Source: Gamarada debralockiae
Lineage: Eukaryota > Ascomycota > Leotiomycetes > Helotiales > Hyphodiscaceae
DNA: 64,000 nt
NCBI GenBank assembly: GCA_002803225.1
Contig: NXFV01001601.1
Location: 62,001 to 126,000, forward strand
Direction: 5' to 3'
Shown here: piece by piece, positions 48,672-58,595 of the stretch
Position numbering within the stretch: position 1 is the stretch's first letter
Layout of the letters: each line of letters opens with the position of its first letter
Position numbers and translations under genes: made by a program
The notes under the pieces: model-generated
What the model saw: the letters and a program-made list of their open reading frames with translations, nothing else
Told to the model about the DNA's origin: nothing
Databases searched by the model: none

Positions 48672-48836
48672 CACGTGATTACTATGTGACATGGCCCACG
48701 TGATTCTACCCGGTTCGTAAACATGTTTCAGTTTTCAACGAATGAAATAGTACGGCAGTAGAGATTCATGAGACCCAGTTCGTAATGATGATCTCTTTCT
48801 TATGATACAGTACCGTCAAATCAGAAATATCACGTG
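48672..48836. promoter_or_regulatory. Cluster of three CACGTG boxes
   Basis: CACGTG occurs at 48672-48677, 48697-48702 and 48831-48836. The first two are 25 bp apart in the context ATCACGTGAT and CCACGTGATT; TCACGTGA is the preferred context of Cbf1/CpcA-like bHLH factors. The factor and the gene controlled (left or right neighbour) are not known. Confidence 0.35.
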
Positions 48837-49689
48837 GTGCTCCCTTGCTTGTGCAATGCGGCGGGGTAAGAATGACAAGGGACATACCAAAAATGGCTAG
48901 GCCCAAAGAGGAATAGAGAATCTACTCCGGTACGAAGAGAGGTTGTGTTTTTCGATCTCGTCATGGCTTCAACTCTTGTCGTTGGATTCGCCGATTTATT
49001 TTGCTCGGAGACAACCTCGTGAACCAAAGTCTAAAAAATTCCTTTGAAGCTTCGAGACAAGATTCGAGTGATCGCGATGGTGCCTTCTAAATTTAAAAGT
49101 TTCGTCCCGTGTAATCTTCAATTTGCCGGCATTGACCCCACCACTACGTTTTCTATCAATCAATATGCGGCCGTGCCCGTCGGAAAAGATCCTACCGGTT
49201 CTGCGACTTCGTCCCTTTTCCAAAGGATGAAGTTCGTGCAGAGATATCAGCCAATAGAAACCTGCTCGTAGTGGTACCTCCCACCCAAATCGGGTCAACG
49301 CCTCGAAAGAATCTTCTCATTTCCACTCATAAGGAAGGGTATATGAATGCGCTCTTTCCCCGTCCCATCGCTGGGTTTGTTTTTGAGGTTTTCCCCATCT
49401 ATTCGCGCTGGGACATGTCTGAGGCACCAGTACGTTGGATCTTGAGGATGGGACAAATGGGTAACGCGTTGTTTGTGCGGAAAATGCGCCTTTTGTGCGG
49501 TGAATCGCCACATCAAATTCAATCGGCAATCCACAATGACAACATCGATTTTTCTCCCATGTGAGTATATTAGCATAGATTCCCCCTCGTAAGTTCTCGG
49601 AATGTTTGTTTCTTTCCCATATTAAATTTCGCCTTTTCCTCTTCTTTTTCGCGATCACAAGGCAACAACAGCACTCGCAAGTAGCGATC

Positions 49690-52600
49690 ATGACCTCAAC
49701 AACAAATGAGGGGAAAGAGATGGACGTGTCAACGACAACGACAAATATGGCCCAACCCAGTCGCTCACATGTGTTGACACATTCATTCTTACTGGCTAAC
49801 CTCCACTGTCCCTCCTGCGTGTCACATATCCAAGACGTCCTTTCTAGGCTACATCCCGCTCCCATTTCCATATCTCCGTCGCTCCTCTCGTCCTGGGTGA
49901 CGGTCGAACATGAGAAGTATTTACCCGTCAGAGACATCCGAGAGGCCCTCGAAGATGCAGGATTCGATGTTTGCGATGTTTCACCAGACGATGGAGTCGG
50001 GAAGAACCGGTCGCCGTTGGGGTACGATGGCGACATCGGTTACCTCGATCGTTTTATAGATAGATTGGACTTGTGCAAAAACGGCAGAAGCAGTACCAAA
50101 TCCGGACCTTCGAATATACACCTCCAGAATTGCAAAGCTTGTCGTTTGGAGAGAGACGCAAAGAACGGCTCTTCCTCTAACACACATTCACTGACCCCGC
50201 TTGCGTCCCCCGCGAGTATGGCTGCGGCTATGGGGATCGAGTCTGACAGCAAATCGGAGACAACGGTGGTTGTGGAATCAGCAGACTCTCAAGATATATG
50301 CAGAGCATCACTAGCAGTCGGCGGGATGACATGCGCGGCATGTGTCAACACGATCAGTGAAGAGCTCCAGAAGAAGAATTGGATCAAGAAAGTCACGATT
50401 AATCTCATTTCGAACAGCGCGACTATCGACTTCGTTGGGAAACAACACCAAGGCGACATCGTCGAGGCTATTGAAGATATTGGATATGATGCAGCGATCG
50501 ACAGCGTTGTCGATCTCAAGGCCCTTCAGAATGCCGCGTCACCTGGCCAGAACACTGTCAGACATGTCGAAATTCTGGTCGACGGGATGTTCTGTGACCA
50601 CTGCCCTCCTCGGATACTGGCTTCATTCAAACAATTCGGGGATCGCGTCAAAGTCGAAAAGCCTTTAAGCCTGGTTGATCCTACACTGTACATCAGCTAC
50701 ACACCTCAAGCTCCCGATTTCACCATCCGAAATATTATGAGAGCTATCTCCGAAGCGTCAACAGGTGAGGATGAATCTCTCAAGGCCTCAATCTATCATC
50801 CACCCACGCTTGAAGAGCGATCACGTCTAATCCTTCAACGTGAGAGACGGCGAATCTTCATCCGAGTCCTTGTCACCCTGGTCATTGCCATTCCTACCTT
50901 CATCATTGGCATAGTCTACATGAGTCTAGTCCCAACCAGCAATCCAGGACAACAGTTTCTCATGGAACCACTACGAGCGGGTATAAGTCGTGCACAATGG
51001 GCTCTATTCATTATGGCGACCCCAGTCTACTTTTTCTGCGCCGATGTCTTCCATGTTCGTGCTCTGAAGGAAATCAGAGCAATGTGGCGACGTGGAAACA
51101 CGACCCCGTTACTCCAGAGATTCTATCGATTTGGCAGCATGAACATGCTGATGTCTCTTGGCACTTCCATCGCTTACATCTCATCCGTCGCTCAGTTGAT
51201 CGCTGCTGGCGTTCACCCACCACTCGTCCCTGATAACAACTCTTTCTACTTCGACTCGGTTGTCTTTCTTACCCTTTTTCTGCTCATCGGTCGTCTGATC
51301 GAAGCATACAGCAAGTCAAAAACAGGAGATGCGGTATTGATGCTTGGGAAGCTGCGGCCAACAGAGGCACTCCTAGTAGAATCAGGGAACTCGAGTCAGG
51401 AGACCATCACGGGAGAGGAAATTGTCAATGGAAATTGTGGGGATTATCTTAAGAGCGTAAGTGTCGACCTTCTTGAGTACGGAGACACCGTGAAGGTCCT
51501 GCATGGTGGGTCTCCTCCTTGTGATGGAACGATCGTTCAAGGGGAGACCAAATTTGACGAATCGAGTCTTACTGGTGAATCGAAACTCATCAACAAGAGT
51601 GTCGGCGACGAGGTGTTTTCGGGAACAGTCAACAAGGACTCTCCAATTTCGATCAAAATAACAGGGGTTGCCGGGTCATCAATGCTCGATCAAATTGTCA
51701 AGGCTGTTCGCGAGGGACAAACTCGACGTGCACCAATGGAACGAATCGCAGACACGTTGACAGGATATTTCGTTCCCTTTGTCACGCTCATAGCAATCAT
51801 CACGTGGATCATTTGGCTTGCACTTGGTTACTCAGGCACACTTCCTCGAGATTATCTTGGGCATGATTCTGGCAGCTGGGTGGCATGGTCCTTGCAGTTC
51901 GCAATTGCTGTCTTCGTCGTCGCCTGCCCATGCGGATTGGCTTTGGCGGCTCCCACTGCACTGTTTGTCGGTGGTGGCCTAGCAGCTCACCATGGCATTC
52001 TGGTGAAGGGAGGTGGTGAAGCATTTGAGAAGGCTAGTCGGCTGGACTGCATAGTATTCGACAAAACTGGAACGCTCACACTCGGCGAACGGCCTGCAGT
52101 GACGAACTCCCAGCAGTTCCCACTCGATATCAAATTCGGCAATGACACCCAGGATTCGGTGAAGACGGTCCTTGGGATGATCAGAGCGATTGAAAGCAAT
52201 AGTAGCCATCCGATTGCAACCGCCATTCGCTCATATTGTGAGGATGATTACGTCAAGGATATGGATCCGGATACCGTGGAAGAGATCGCGGGCAAGGGGA
52301 TGAGCGGCAGCTTTACAATCGCTGAAATAGGCTGGGAGATTCAGATCGGCAACGAAAGTCTCATGGCGGATAGTCACGTACCGATCTCTCCCAATGTGCA
52401 AGCTACGCTGAACAATTGGAAATCCGAGGGCAAGTCCGTCGCCCTGGCCGCTGTCCGCTCAAATCCTTCACTCGAGATGAGCAAATCAGAATCCAATCCT
52501 TCATCCAAAATAAACAATCCAAATACCGGCTGTTCGTCCTGGTTTCTCGCAGCGCTGTTCGCGATATCCGATCCCATCAGACCGGAGTCGCCCAAAATTA

Positions 52601-53241
52601 TTGAACAATTGAAAAAACGTGGACTCCAGGTCTGGATGCTCTCTGGCGACAACCAAATTACAGCAAATGCAATCGGTGCTCAGGTCGGTATACCCACAGA
52701 CAACATCATCGCAGGCGTTCTGCCAAGTGAGAAGGCAGAGAAGATTCAGTACCTCCAAAAATCACTCAAATCGCGTCACGGATTCGAATCCAGGAGTGAG
52801 CACGCCCAAAAGCGAGCCCTTATTGCGATGGTTGGGGACGGCATCAATGACTCTCCTGCCCTCACGACCGCGGATGTTGGTATCGCTATTGGCTCGGGCT
52901 CGGATATTGCGATCTCGTCCGCCGAGTTCGTTCTGGTGTCCAGCAACCTCAATGCCCTCATCACGTTACTGGATCTGAGCATCGTCGTCTTCCGGAGAAT
53001 CAAGTTCAACTTCGCCTGGGCTTTGGTGTATAATCTCATTGCCTTGCCCGTTGCAGCAGGTGTCCTATATCCGATTGTCAATAACGGGAGCCACGTGAGA
53101 CTCGATCCGGTTTGGGCAAGCTTGGCTATGGCGGCGAGTAGTATCAGTGTTGTTTGCAGCAGTCTAGCGTTGAGGAGCAAGCTTCCATGGGTAGGGTTCA
53201 AGGCTAGGGAACCAGTGGTGGAGGATGATGGTGGTGCTTGA
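49690..53241 (+). CDS. Copper-transporting P1B-type ATPase (CrpA-like)
   Basis: Pumps Cu(I) across membranes. The frame is a single exon. I start at 49690 (1183 residues) because ACC context is good there; an upstream ATG at 49606 adds 28 residues that look like leader sequence. Three metal-binding domains are seen: NLHCPSCVSH near residue 40, GGMTCAACVN near 212, and DGMFCDHCPP near 300. An extra CKACRLER lies between the first two. The core has TGES (about 628), the CPC motif in ACPCGLAL (about 746), DKTGTLT with the phosphorylated Asp (about 791), SSHP (about 838) and GDGINDSPAL (about 1048). The degenerate first and third HMA domains are typical of the CrpA (copper resistance, plasma membrane) branch rather than the Ccc2 branch. 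That sub-assignment is from memory of family features. Confidence 0.9.
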   Translation: MTSTTNEGKEMDVSTTTTNMAQPSRSHVLTHSFLLANLHCPSCVSHIQDVLSRLHPAPISISPSLLSSWVTVEHEKYLPVRDIREALEDAGFDVCDVSPDDGVGKNRSPLGYDGDIGYLDRFIDRLDLCKNGRSSTKSGPSNIHLQNCKACRLERDAKNGSSSNTHSLTPLASPASMAAAMGIESDSKSETTVVVESADSQDICRASLAVGGMTCAACVNTISEELQKKNWIKKVTINLISNSATIDFVGKQHQGDIVEAIEDIGYDAAIDSVVDLKALQNAASPGQNTVRHVEILVDGMFCDHCPPRILASFKQFGDRVKVEKPLSLVDPTLYISYTPQAPDFTIRNIMRAISEASTGEDESLKASIYHPPTLEERSRLILQRERRRIFIRVLVTLVIAIPTFIIGIVYMSLVPTSNPGQQFLMEPLRAGISRAQWALFIMATPVYFFCADVFHVRALKEIRAMWRRGNTTPLLQRFYRFGSMNMLMSLGTSIAYISSVAQLIAAGVHPPLVPDNNSFYFDSVVFLTLFLLIGRLIEAYSKSKTGDAVLMLGKLRPTEALLVESGNSSQETITGEEIVNGNCGDYLKSVSVDLLEYGDTVKVLHGGSPPCDGTIVQGETKFDESSLTGESKLINKSVGDEVFSGTVNKDSPISIKITGVAGSSMLDQIVKAVREGQTRRAPMERIADTLTGYFVPFVTLIAIITWIIWLALGYSGTLPRDYLGHDSGSWVAWSLQFAIAVFVVACPCGLALAAPTALFVGGGLAAHHGILVKGGGEAFEKASRLDCIVFDKTGTLTLGERPAVTNSQQFPLDIKFGNDTQDSVKTVLGMIRAIESNSSHPIATAIRSYCEDDYVKDMDPDTVEEIAGKGMSGSFTIAEIGWEIQIGNESLMADSHVPISPNVQATLNNWKSEGKSVALAAVRSNPSLEMSKSESNPSSKINNPNTGCSSWFLAALFAISDPIRPESPKIIEQLKKRGLQVWMLSGDNQITANAIGAQVGIPTDNIIAGVLPSEKAEKIQYLQKSLKSRHGFESRSEHAQKRALIAMVGDGINDSPALTTADVGIAIGSGSDIAISSAEFVLVSSNLNALITLLDLSIVVFRRIKFNFAWALVYNLIALPVAAGVLYPIVNNGSHVRLDPVWASLAMAASSISVVCSSLALRSKLPWVGFKAREPVVEDDGGA

Positions 53242-53507
53242 GGGGATTTTCTGAATCGTTAGGGCGGTTTGAGGGATTGAGAGGCATTGGTTTATTAAAG
53301 TATCCTGTTTTCCTTTAGCAATAAAATACTCTTGAGAACCAAATCGTTCAATTTACTTAAATGATTAGATATCAATCGCATTAGTTTTTAAATCTTCCTA
53401 CGAACCTAACGCAGGGAACTCTCACTCATGTCTGTCATTCTGCCACTGGCTCAACCATCTGTTCGTCTCCCGGTTTCGCTTCTCCTGCCTCGCTCTCTAC
53501 CTCGTTC

Positions 53508-54336
53508 TCACAGCAAAGTCACGCCCATCCCCGCCAACACAACCATAAATCCGACCCCACCCAATCCCTCAAATCCTTTGCCTCCTAGTCTCTCAGCCCC
53601 ACTTTTCACACCAATCACCTCATCCAACGCACTCTGCATGGCTGTCTCCTGCGCATTAATCATATTCTTCCACTGCCACTCACGCTAGTCTGATACCAAC
53701 TCTGCGCAACAATCGCATCCCAACCATATCCGTTGATAGCTAGCGACAGCCTGAAAATTAGTGGAGTCAGTATTTGAAATATGGCTTGGCATGCAAAGCA
53801 ATATTGATACAAAGGGGTTCACTCACTGGGCATCAGTCGGTGCAAGCAAGGTAGACTTCGCTTCCAAGGAGCTTGTATGAGAGGACAGAGATCCATGTTG
53901 CTTAGACGCAACCGAGGGCGGACATGATGGCGGTGGTTGGGAGGAGGGATCGGGGTGGTTGGGTAGGTGGATAGGAAGTGTGTGCATGTTGAGTTGGCGG
54001 TTGAGATTTCGAGGGTTGGTGTTGGGGTTGGTGTTGGGGTTGGTGTTCAAAAGAGGGGGGGTGTTAGGATGAAGAGAAATGAGGGCGAGGAAAGATCGCT
54101 GGGAGGCGGGGGAGGACTTACGGGTATGATGTGAGGGCTCTGGAGAGGTGCGCTAGAAGTATGAGAATAGATCTGGAGTTTATCTTCGCAGTTGATTCAG
54201 AGGGCAGTCGAGAACAGATAGGGATGTGAAGTAATAGCAATTCAAGCATTTGAGGTTGTGTTAGTCTTGTCTTAAGAGTGGCTTGAAGGTCCAACGGCAA
54301 GTGAAATACCAAGTCAAGGGAAGGTGAAATGGCCAA
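53508..54336 (-). CDS. Small hypothetical protein with a probable frameshift
   Basis: On the minus strand a Ser/Pro-rich frame ending at STLLAPTDAQ is joined by a good GT-AG intron (53761-53827 or close) to LSLAINGYGWDAIVAQSWYQTS. Two bases out of frame, a further 60 residues follow: WKNMINAQETAMQSALDEVI and then a hydrophobic glycine-rich C-terminus ending MVVLAGMGVTLL, stop at 53508-53510. No intron of normal size can join the last two parts, so an indel near 53683-53695 or a sequence error is likely. The ATG at 54334-54336 opens a further possible first exon ending at a GTAAGT donor, but its link to the next part is not settled. I do not recognise the family. Confidence 0.4.
54014..54047. 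repeat. 12-bp minisatellite, almost three copies
   Basis: GGTTGGTGTTGG is repeated with period 12. On the minus strand it lies in the Asn/Pro-rich 5' part of the small hypothetical gene, and it may be intronic or leader sequence. Confidence 0.75.
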
Positions 54337-54622
54337 GAGAGACTCGTCTAGACAAGTTCTTTCCGTAAACTTGACAAACTGTTCACCTCTTCACCGATCC
54401 CAACAGTTCACTTTCTCATGTGCGGCCCCGCCTCCTTGAAGACAAGTCGATCGAAACCAAAGTCGTGGCACATGTACCTTCAATGCCGTACAACGATAAT
54501 AAAGTCGTGACATTAAGCCCGCGTGGGTCTCCGGGTTTGTGACCATGCGAGCTGCCGTACTGGGGCGCACAAAATGTCCAGTCTCTCCAGTAAAGAAGCC
54601 AGACTCAGAGAAGTTTCGCGAA

Positions 54623-54728
54623 AAAGGTGCAATCGTGGAGCCGAGGATGCAGGTTCATGTCTGAATCGGGACTTTGCGGGTAAAAGTGCAGTCGTGAAAC
54701 CGAGGATCCAGGTTCATGTCCAAATCGG
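54623..54728. repeat. Imperfect direct repeat, period 59 bp
   Basis: Two copies of about 47 bp, at 54623-54669 and 54682-54728, share GTGCA.TCGTG..(A/G)CCGAGGAT.CAGGTTCATGTC with a few substitutions. The function is unknown. Confidence 0.6.
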
Positions 54729-54787
54729 CACGAACCAAAGGAAACATGAAGGCCAAAGCAAACATATGGATTCATTCACTTACGATC

Positions 54788-55034
54788 TTATGGAACGGGC
54801 TCGACGTACTCAATATATCGACGCAAGTCGAACATTTCCCAGAGAATTGAAGACCTGCTAACCTCGTCCCACCTCAAACATTGACTCCCCGCACAGAGTC
54901 CCCCCCTCCTTCTCTTAAAATGCAACGCCTTCTGCCACCAATCACACCGCGCATTATCCGTATCATCCTTAACGGCCTTAACCGCCGTGACATTCAAATC
55001 TAACATCGCACTCCCCTCCCTATAAACTGGAAAC
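54788..55034 (-). pseudogene. Gene fragment cut off at the LTR border
   Basis: The minus-strand frame is open from the LTR edge at 55034 down to a stop at 54788-54790. It reads through VYREGSAMLDLNVTAVKAV and NARCDWWQKALHFKRRRGG. It has no start codon at the border (the first ATG is at 55006) and has the look of a C-terminal coding piece. I do not recognise the protein. The simplest reading is an older gene broken by insertion of the LTR element. Confidence 0.35.
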
Positions 55035-55212
55035 TGTTGGATATTGAAGTGACTAGAAGCTTCTAGTATAAAGTTACCAAATACAGTAGCAAATAAGAAT
55101 TACTAGAGCCTTTAGTATAAGTTACACCAGGTGACAAATATTGGACTCCAAGTGTATATATAGAGCACTTCCTACTGTAGAATTAATATACCATCACTGA
55201 GAAAAACCAACA
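55035..55212. mobile_element. Solo LTR, Copia-like
   Basis: A 178-bp block starts with TGTTGG and ends with CCAACA, a perfect six-base inverted terminus of the TG...CA type. Inside it are repeated CTAGTATAA/TTAGTATAA motifs and a TATATATAG box followed by a short transcribed-type stretch, as in Copia LTRs. The five flanking bases (GAAAC on the left, CTATC on the right) do not match, so there is no visible target-site duplication. It ends three bases before the stop codon triplet of the HET gene on the other strand. Confidence 0.65.
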
Positions 55213-55215
55213 CTA

Positions 55216-57318
55216 TCACCGGATTTCGAACTCGTCCGAAATTCGTTCCTCGAAGTTCAGCCCATCCATCACTTCACCATGCATAATTCCATGAACATAG
55301 CATGTCCCAATGAACTCATACCAAGTTTCTTCAGACTCATGTTGGCGTAACAAGACCGGAGCACTGCAATTGACCAAAACCGCCACGACATCCCCAGCTT
55401 TGGCGTCCAGTGGGACTAGGCACAGATACCCCTTTTCAGTCGTTGCCAACATCCTGTACCCGACGGCAATCGTGAACGCAGTCTTAAAATGCGCAAGTGC
55501 TTCGTCCTGGTTTGGGACTTGCTCGGACGTGTAGGGTTGTCGTTCTTTTGCGATTTCCTCCAGTGTAGAGCCACAGATTTTGAAGTGTTTGCTTTGTATC
55601 CACCATCGCTGGAGGAAAGAAGGATTGGATGGACACACTGGACGCGCCAAGTAGTTGTAGAATATGTCTCTCCAGTGAGAAGGAGCCTTTCGTCCGTCAG
55701 TAGGTGCACGGTTGAGGACTAGAGTCTTCCACAGGACATCCGCTGGATGTTCACGAGTCGGATATTCTGGACGCTCATGCTGCGCAGAATCCATGGGCGT
55801 TTGATCTTCAGAATGTTCGACCAGGGGCCCCTGAGCAGAGTGGACGGAATTGACCTCTTGGACTGAATCAACTTTTCGCCCTCTGGCCCAGAGCAGTCCT
55901 TTTTCCCGGATAGAATACGTGGTCTTGTTGAGAGAATGGGCACCACCCGGGGCATTTTGAAGAGCAAGGCCTCTGAGTTCTTTGGTGGGAGAGTGCCAAT
56001 ACAATAGCGGAGAAGCCCCCGGGGCATTGATAGGAACGAGATCTTTGTTTTTCTTGGTAGCAAGCTGCCAATACAGCAGAGGGGAAGCCCGGCTTTGAGT
56101 GACGCTCCAATCAGGTACCCATGAAGGCATTTTGGAATTTCTTGGCAGTCCAGCGCAGTCGAGAAAGTCCAGTGGTGGGTGGCGTTGCTCCTTCGTGAGT
56201 GACTCGCATGCCAATGTGTAGACATCTCCCACTGTCTTGGACTTATCGTAGGGATTATCGATTGCCTTGCCTCTGTTAGACTCGGACGCTAATGTGGAGG
56301 CAATACCCACTGTCTTGGAGTTGGTCGTCGGATGATCTTCATTGTCTCCCTTAGCAAGGCCAGCTAAGGCTATATACTTATCCTTTTCATTTGTTGCCCC
56401 TGTAGATCGGTGGTTTGATAACAAAGACAACAACGAATCTCGCATTTCAATACTTAAACTCTTCTGGAAATCGTATCGAACGCTCTGGATGGACAAGATG
56501 CGTTGAATGCCGCCTAGGACGCCGCGGAATGGATTTCGTTCATGGCGCCAGCTGTGAATAGTTCTAGACTCGACTTGAGCATTCAAGAGATAAGCCGTGA
56601 AAAGCAGTGATTCCCAAAAGAATTTGCGTCGGCCACAGAATAATATCAAGTGCTTCGACAGAGCAATTTCTTGCACAACCCAAACGCGGTACCAGTAATC
56701 CCTAGACAAGAAATGGTCCAAAGCAACAAGCTTGTCCTCGAGTCCGCGGGACATCAGTGATCCCCAGCGTGTCTTGTCTGCAAATTCTGGGCTCATATCA
56801 CCTTCTCTGCAAGAGTTTCGATAGACATGCGACAAATCGTTGACCAGATCAACAGCATTGCTGCTTTCGTCTGCTTCAGAACCAAGCCAGATCCAAGTTT
56901 CTTTCGCTCCTGAGAAGATACTCTGCATAAGTTGGACTTGCTCACCCTTTTCGCTGTCATGATTTTGGTTTATGCAGATTGCGTCGACCCAGAGCGCAGG
57001 AATAGGATCCTGGGTGTTGCGAAAGTGTTCCAGAGCAGCTTTGAGATTCCTCGTTGCTTTGAAAATTTTCTCATTGACTACTATATCACGCCTATCTTTG
57101 TCGTGGCCCCATGTGTATGACAAGGTTGTGTATGCTGGCGACGGCTGGTCATCAAGAAGAACTGTCTTGAGAATGCATCGAAGTGGCGCATCATCGTTTT
57201 CGTCGTCCTTTTTCGGTAGGATTGTAAGAAGTCGAATCTGACCAGAATTGAGAGTCTGGTTCTCGTAAATGGTGTGCTCGATATCGTCCGCGACCTTGTC
57301 TCTGGCTGTCGCCGCCAT
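55216..57318 (-). CDS. Heterokaryon-incompatibility (HET) domain protein
   Basis: A single-exon frame of 700 residues. The HET domain spans about residues 60-220 with the family blocks TTLSYTWG, ALWVDAICINQ and IWLG, then DYWYRVWVVQEIALSKH. The middle part has the usual GLAKGD and MPSWVPDWSV segments. The C-terminal 150 residues contain the region around YRMLATTEKGYLCLVPLDAK and AGDVVAVL, and the normal FEIR-type end, so the protein is full length. HET proteins trigger cell death on contact with incompatible partners. Two internal duplications are present: a 24-residue unit at 55946-56089 and a 44-bp unit repeated at 56201-56244 and 56279-56322. A solo LTR lies directly after the stop. Confidence 0.92.
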   Translation of the reverse strand: MAATARDKVADDIEHTIYENQTLNSGQIRLLTILPKKDDENDDAPLRCILKTVLLDDQPSPAYTTLSYTWGHDKDRRDIVVNEKIFKATRNLKAALEHFRNTQDPIPALWVDAICINQNHDSEKGEQVQLMQSIFSGAKETWIWLGSEADESSNAVDLVNDLSHVYRNSCREGDMSPEFADKTRWGSLMSRGLEDKLVALDHFLSRDYWYRVWVVQEIALSKHLILFCGRRKFFWESLLFTAYLLNAQVESRTIHSWRHERNPFRGVLGGIQRILSIQSVRYDFQKSLSIEMRDSLLSLLSNHRSTGATNEKDKYIALAGLAKGDNEDHPTTNSKTVGIASTLASESNRGKAIDNPYDKSKTVGDVYTLACESLTKEQRHPPLDFLDCAGLPRNSKMPSWVPDWSVTQSRASPLLYWQLATKKNKDLVPINAPGASPLLYWHSPTKELRGLALQNAPGGAHSLNKTTYSIREKGLLWARGRKVDSVQEVNSVHSAQGPLVEHSEDQTPMDSAQHERPEYPTREHPADVLWKTLVLNRAPTDGRKAPSHWRDIFYNYLARPVCPSNPSFLQRWWIQSKHFKICGSTLEEIAKERQPYTSEQVPNQDEALAHFKTAFTIAVGYRMLATTEKGYLCLVPLDAKAGDVVAVLVNCSAPVLLRQHESEETWYEFIGTCYVHGIMHGEVMDGLNFEERISDEFEIR

Positions 57319-58595
57319 TTGTGCGGCTCATTCTCCGTTGCGGATGCCCTCGATAGTTCACCGTATCGGAAGATGATTGATTGGCCACCCTCAATCATGC
57401 GGTCATCGTAGGCTCCCCAGGGTGGCTCGTCTCAGTAGGAAGTCGATGCGGTCTACAATTGTGGCCTAAATTGTACTCAAGAGTTGTGTGCCAAGGAGAA
57501 GATGGTGGGATGAGACCGATGTTGACAAGGGAGCCTGTTTCTTCCAAACCCCGTTTAGAGCCTGAGCCCGGGAACTTGCACTGTCAGCCCTAAGGTCGAC
57601 TGTTTTTGGGGGCCGAAAGCTCTTATCTCTCTCCATACTTTCGTGGTTGTGATAGGTCGGTGTCCTAACGCTGGTGATAAATCATTGTTACACAGCAGGA
57701 TGAGAGAGCCAAGCAGGTCTTCTGTCCACCGATTGGCGCCCATCCTTGTTCTTTGTCTCAGTCCGCGTTTGGAGGCTTCTGTGAGCTGACCTGCGCCGCA
57801 TGCACAGTCGTGCGCTAAGGACACCATCTGGCCTTTCCCTGTAGGAATGCATTGATCCGCAGCAAGTTCTGGCGACCTTCCTGCAACGCGTCGGAGTAGT
57901 TGCTGGCGCGCTGAGAACCCACGTGTGGAGTAGGGCAGCGCGATTTAGCATTATATAATTGAACTTGCTTTGAGCATTATATTATAATCAGGTCGCCATT
58001 ATATATTGCATAAAAGTTGTACTTAATATTAGCATAATTATGCATAAAAAGTAGCCTAGAGAGGGATAAATGAAGCATAAATTGAGTATAAAAGCATAAC
58101 TTTATACCCCACCCCTTAGATAACCTTTTCCTTATTGGGTTAGCGCTATACTTTAATTTATAATCAGCTTTTTATCGGATTATATGATTATATATATTCA
58201 GGTCGGGATTATATATAATTGCCCCTAGTGTGGAGGCGGCTCAGATCCTTTAAAACATCGTCACTCCACTTCATCCCCCTTTCGTCCCAACTCTGCCACC
58301 ATATGCCAGAGCCTTGTCGCTCACTTTCGATTTCCATCTCAATCACTCTACGAGAGTCTTGGATTGCTGTCGGTTGACACTACAAGACGCTTAAGCTTCG
58401 AGCTGTTCGGCTTCGCCGCTCGGCTAGGCCCAACTCACCCGACCGCGGAAGGGAAATGCCTGCAGCCTTTCACGTCGAAGCTCGAAATTGATAATTGAAG
58501 CTTTTATCAATAATCGCGAAGATCCGGTATAGGTCCTTTCGTTTCTTCCGGCAGCTCGCGAGATACCATTTTCGTTTCATCAAATCCTGACCAAA
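57319..58595. other. Intergenic region with an AT-rich block
   Basis: This is the upstream region of the HET gene on the left and of the next gene on the right. From about 57945 to 58222 the sequence is very AT-rich, begins with GCATTATATAATTG and ends with ATTATATATAATTGCC, and carries TCAGGTCG twice. It could be a small decayed transposon, but ends and target duplication are not clear. No gene is supported. Confidence 0.45.

Larger units (their letters stand above)
48255..49689. other. Divergent promoter region between the HeLo-like/C2H2 gene and the copper ATPase
   Basis: 1.4 kb with no supported gene. It holds a perfect tandem duplication and a cluster of three CACGTG boxes, listed separately. 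A pyrimidine-rich leader precedes the ATPase start. Confidence 0.6.

Noticed and set aside
49317..50036. 239-codon minus-strand frame at the start of the copper ATPase
   Set aside because: It overlaps the ATPase start and leader in antisense, is low in complexity and shows no recognisable domain.
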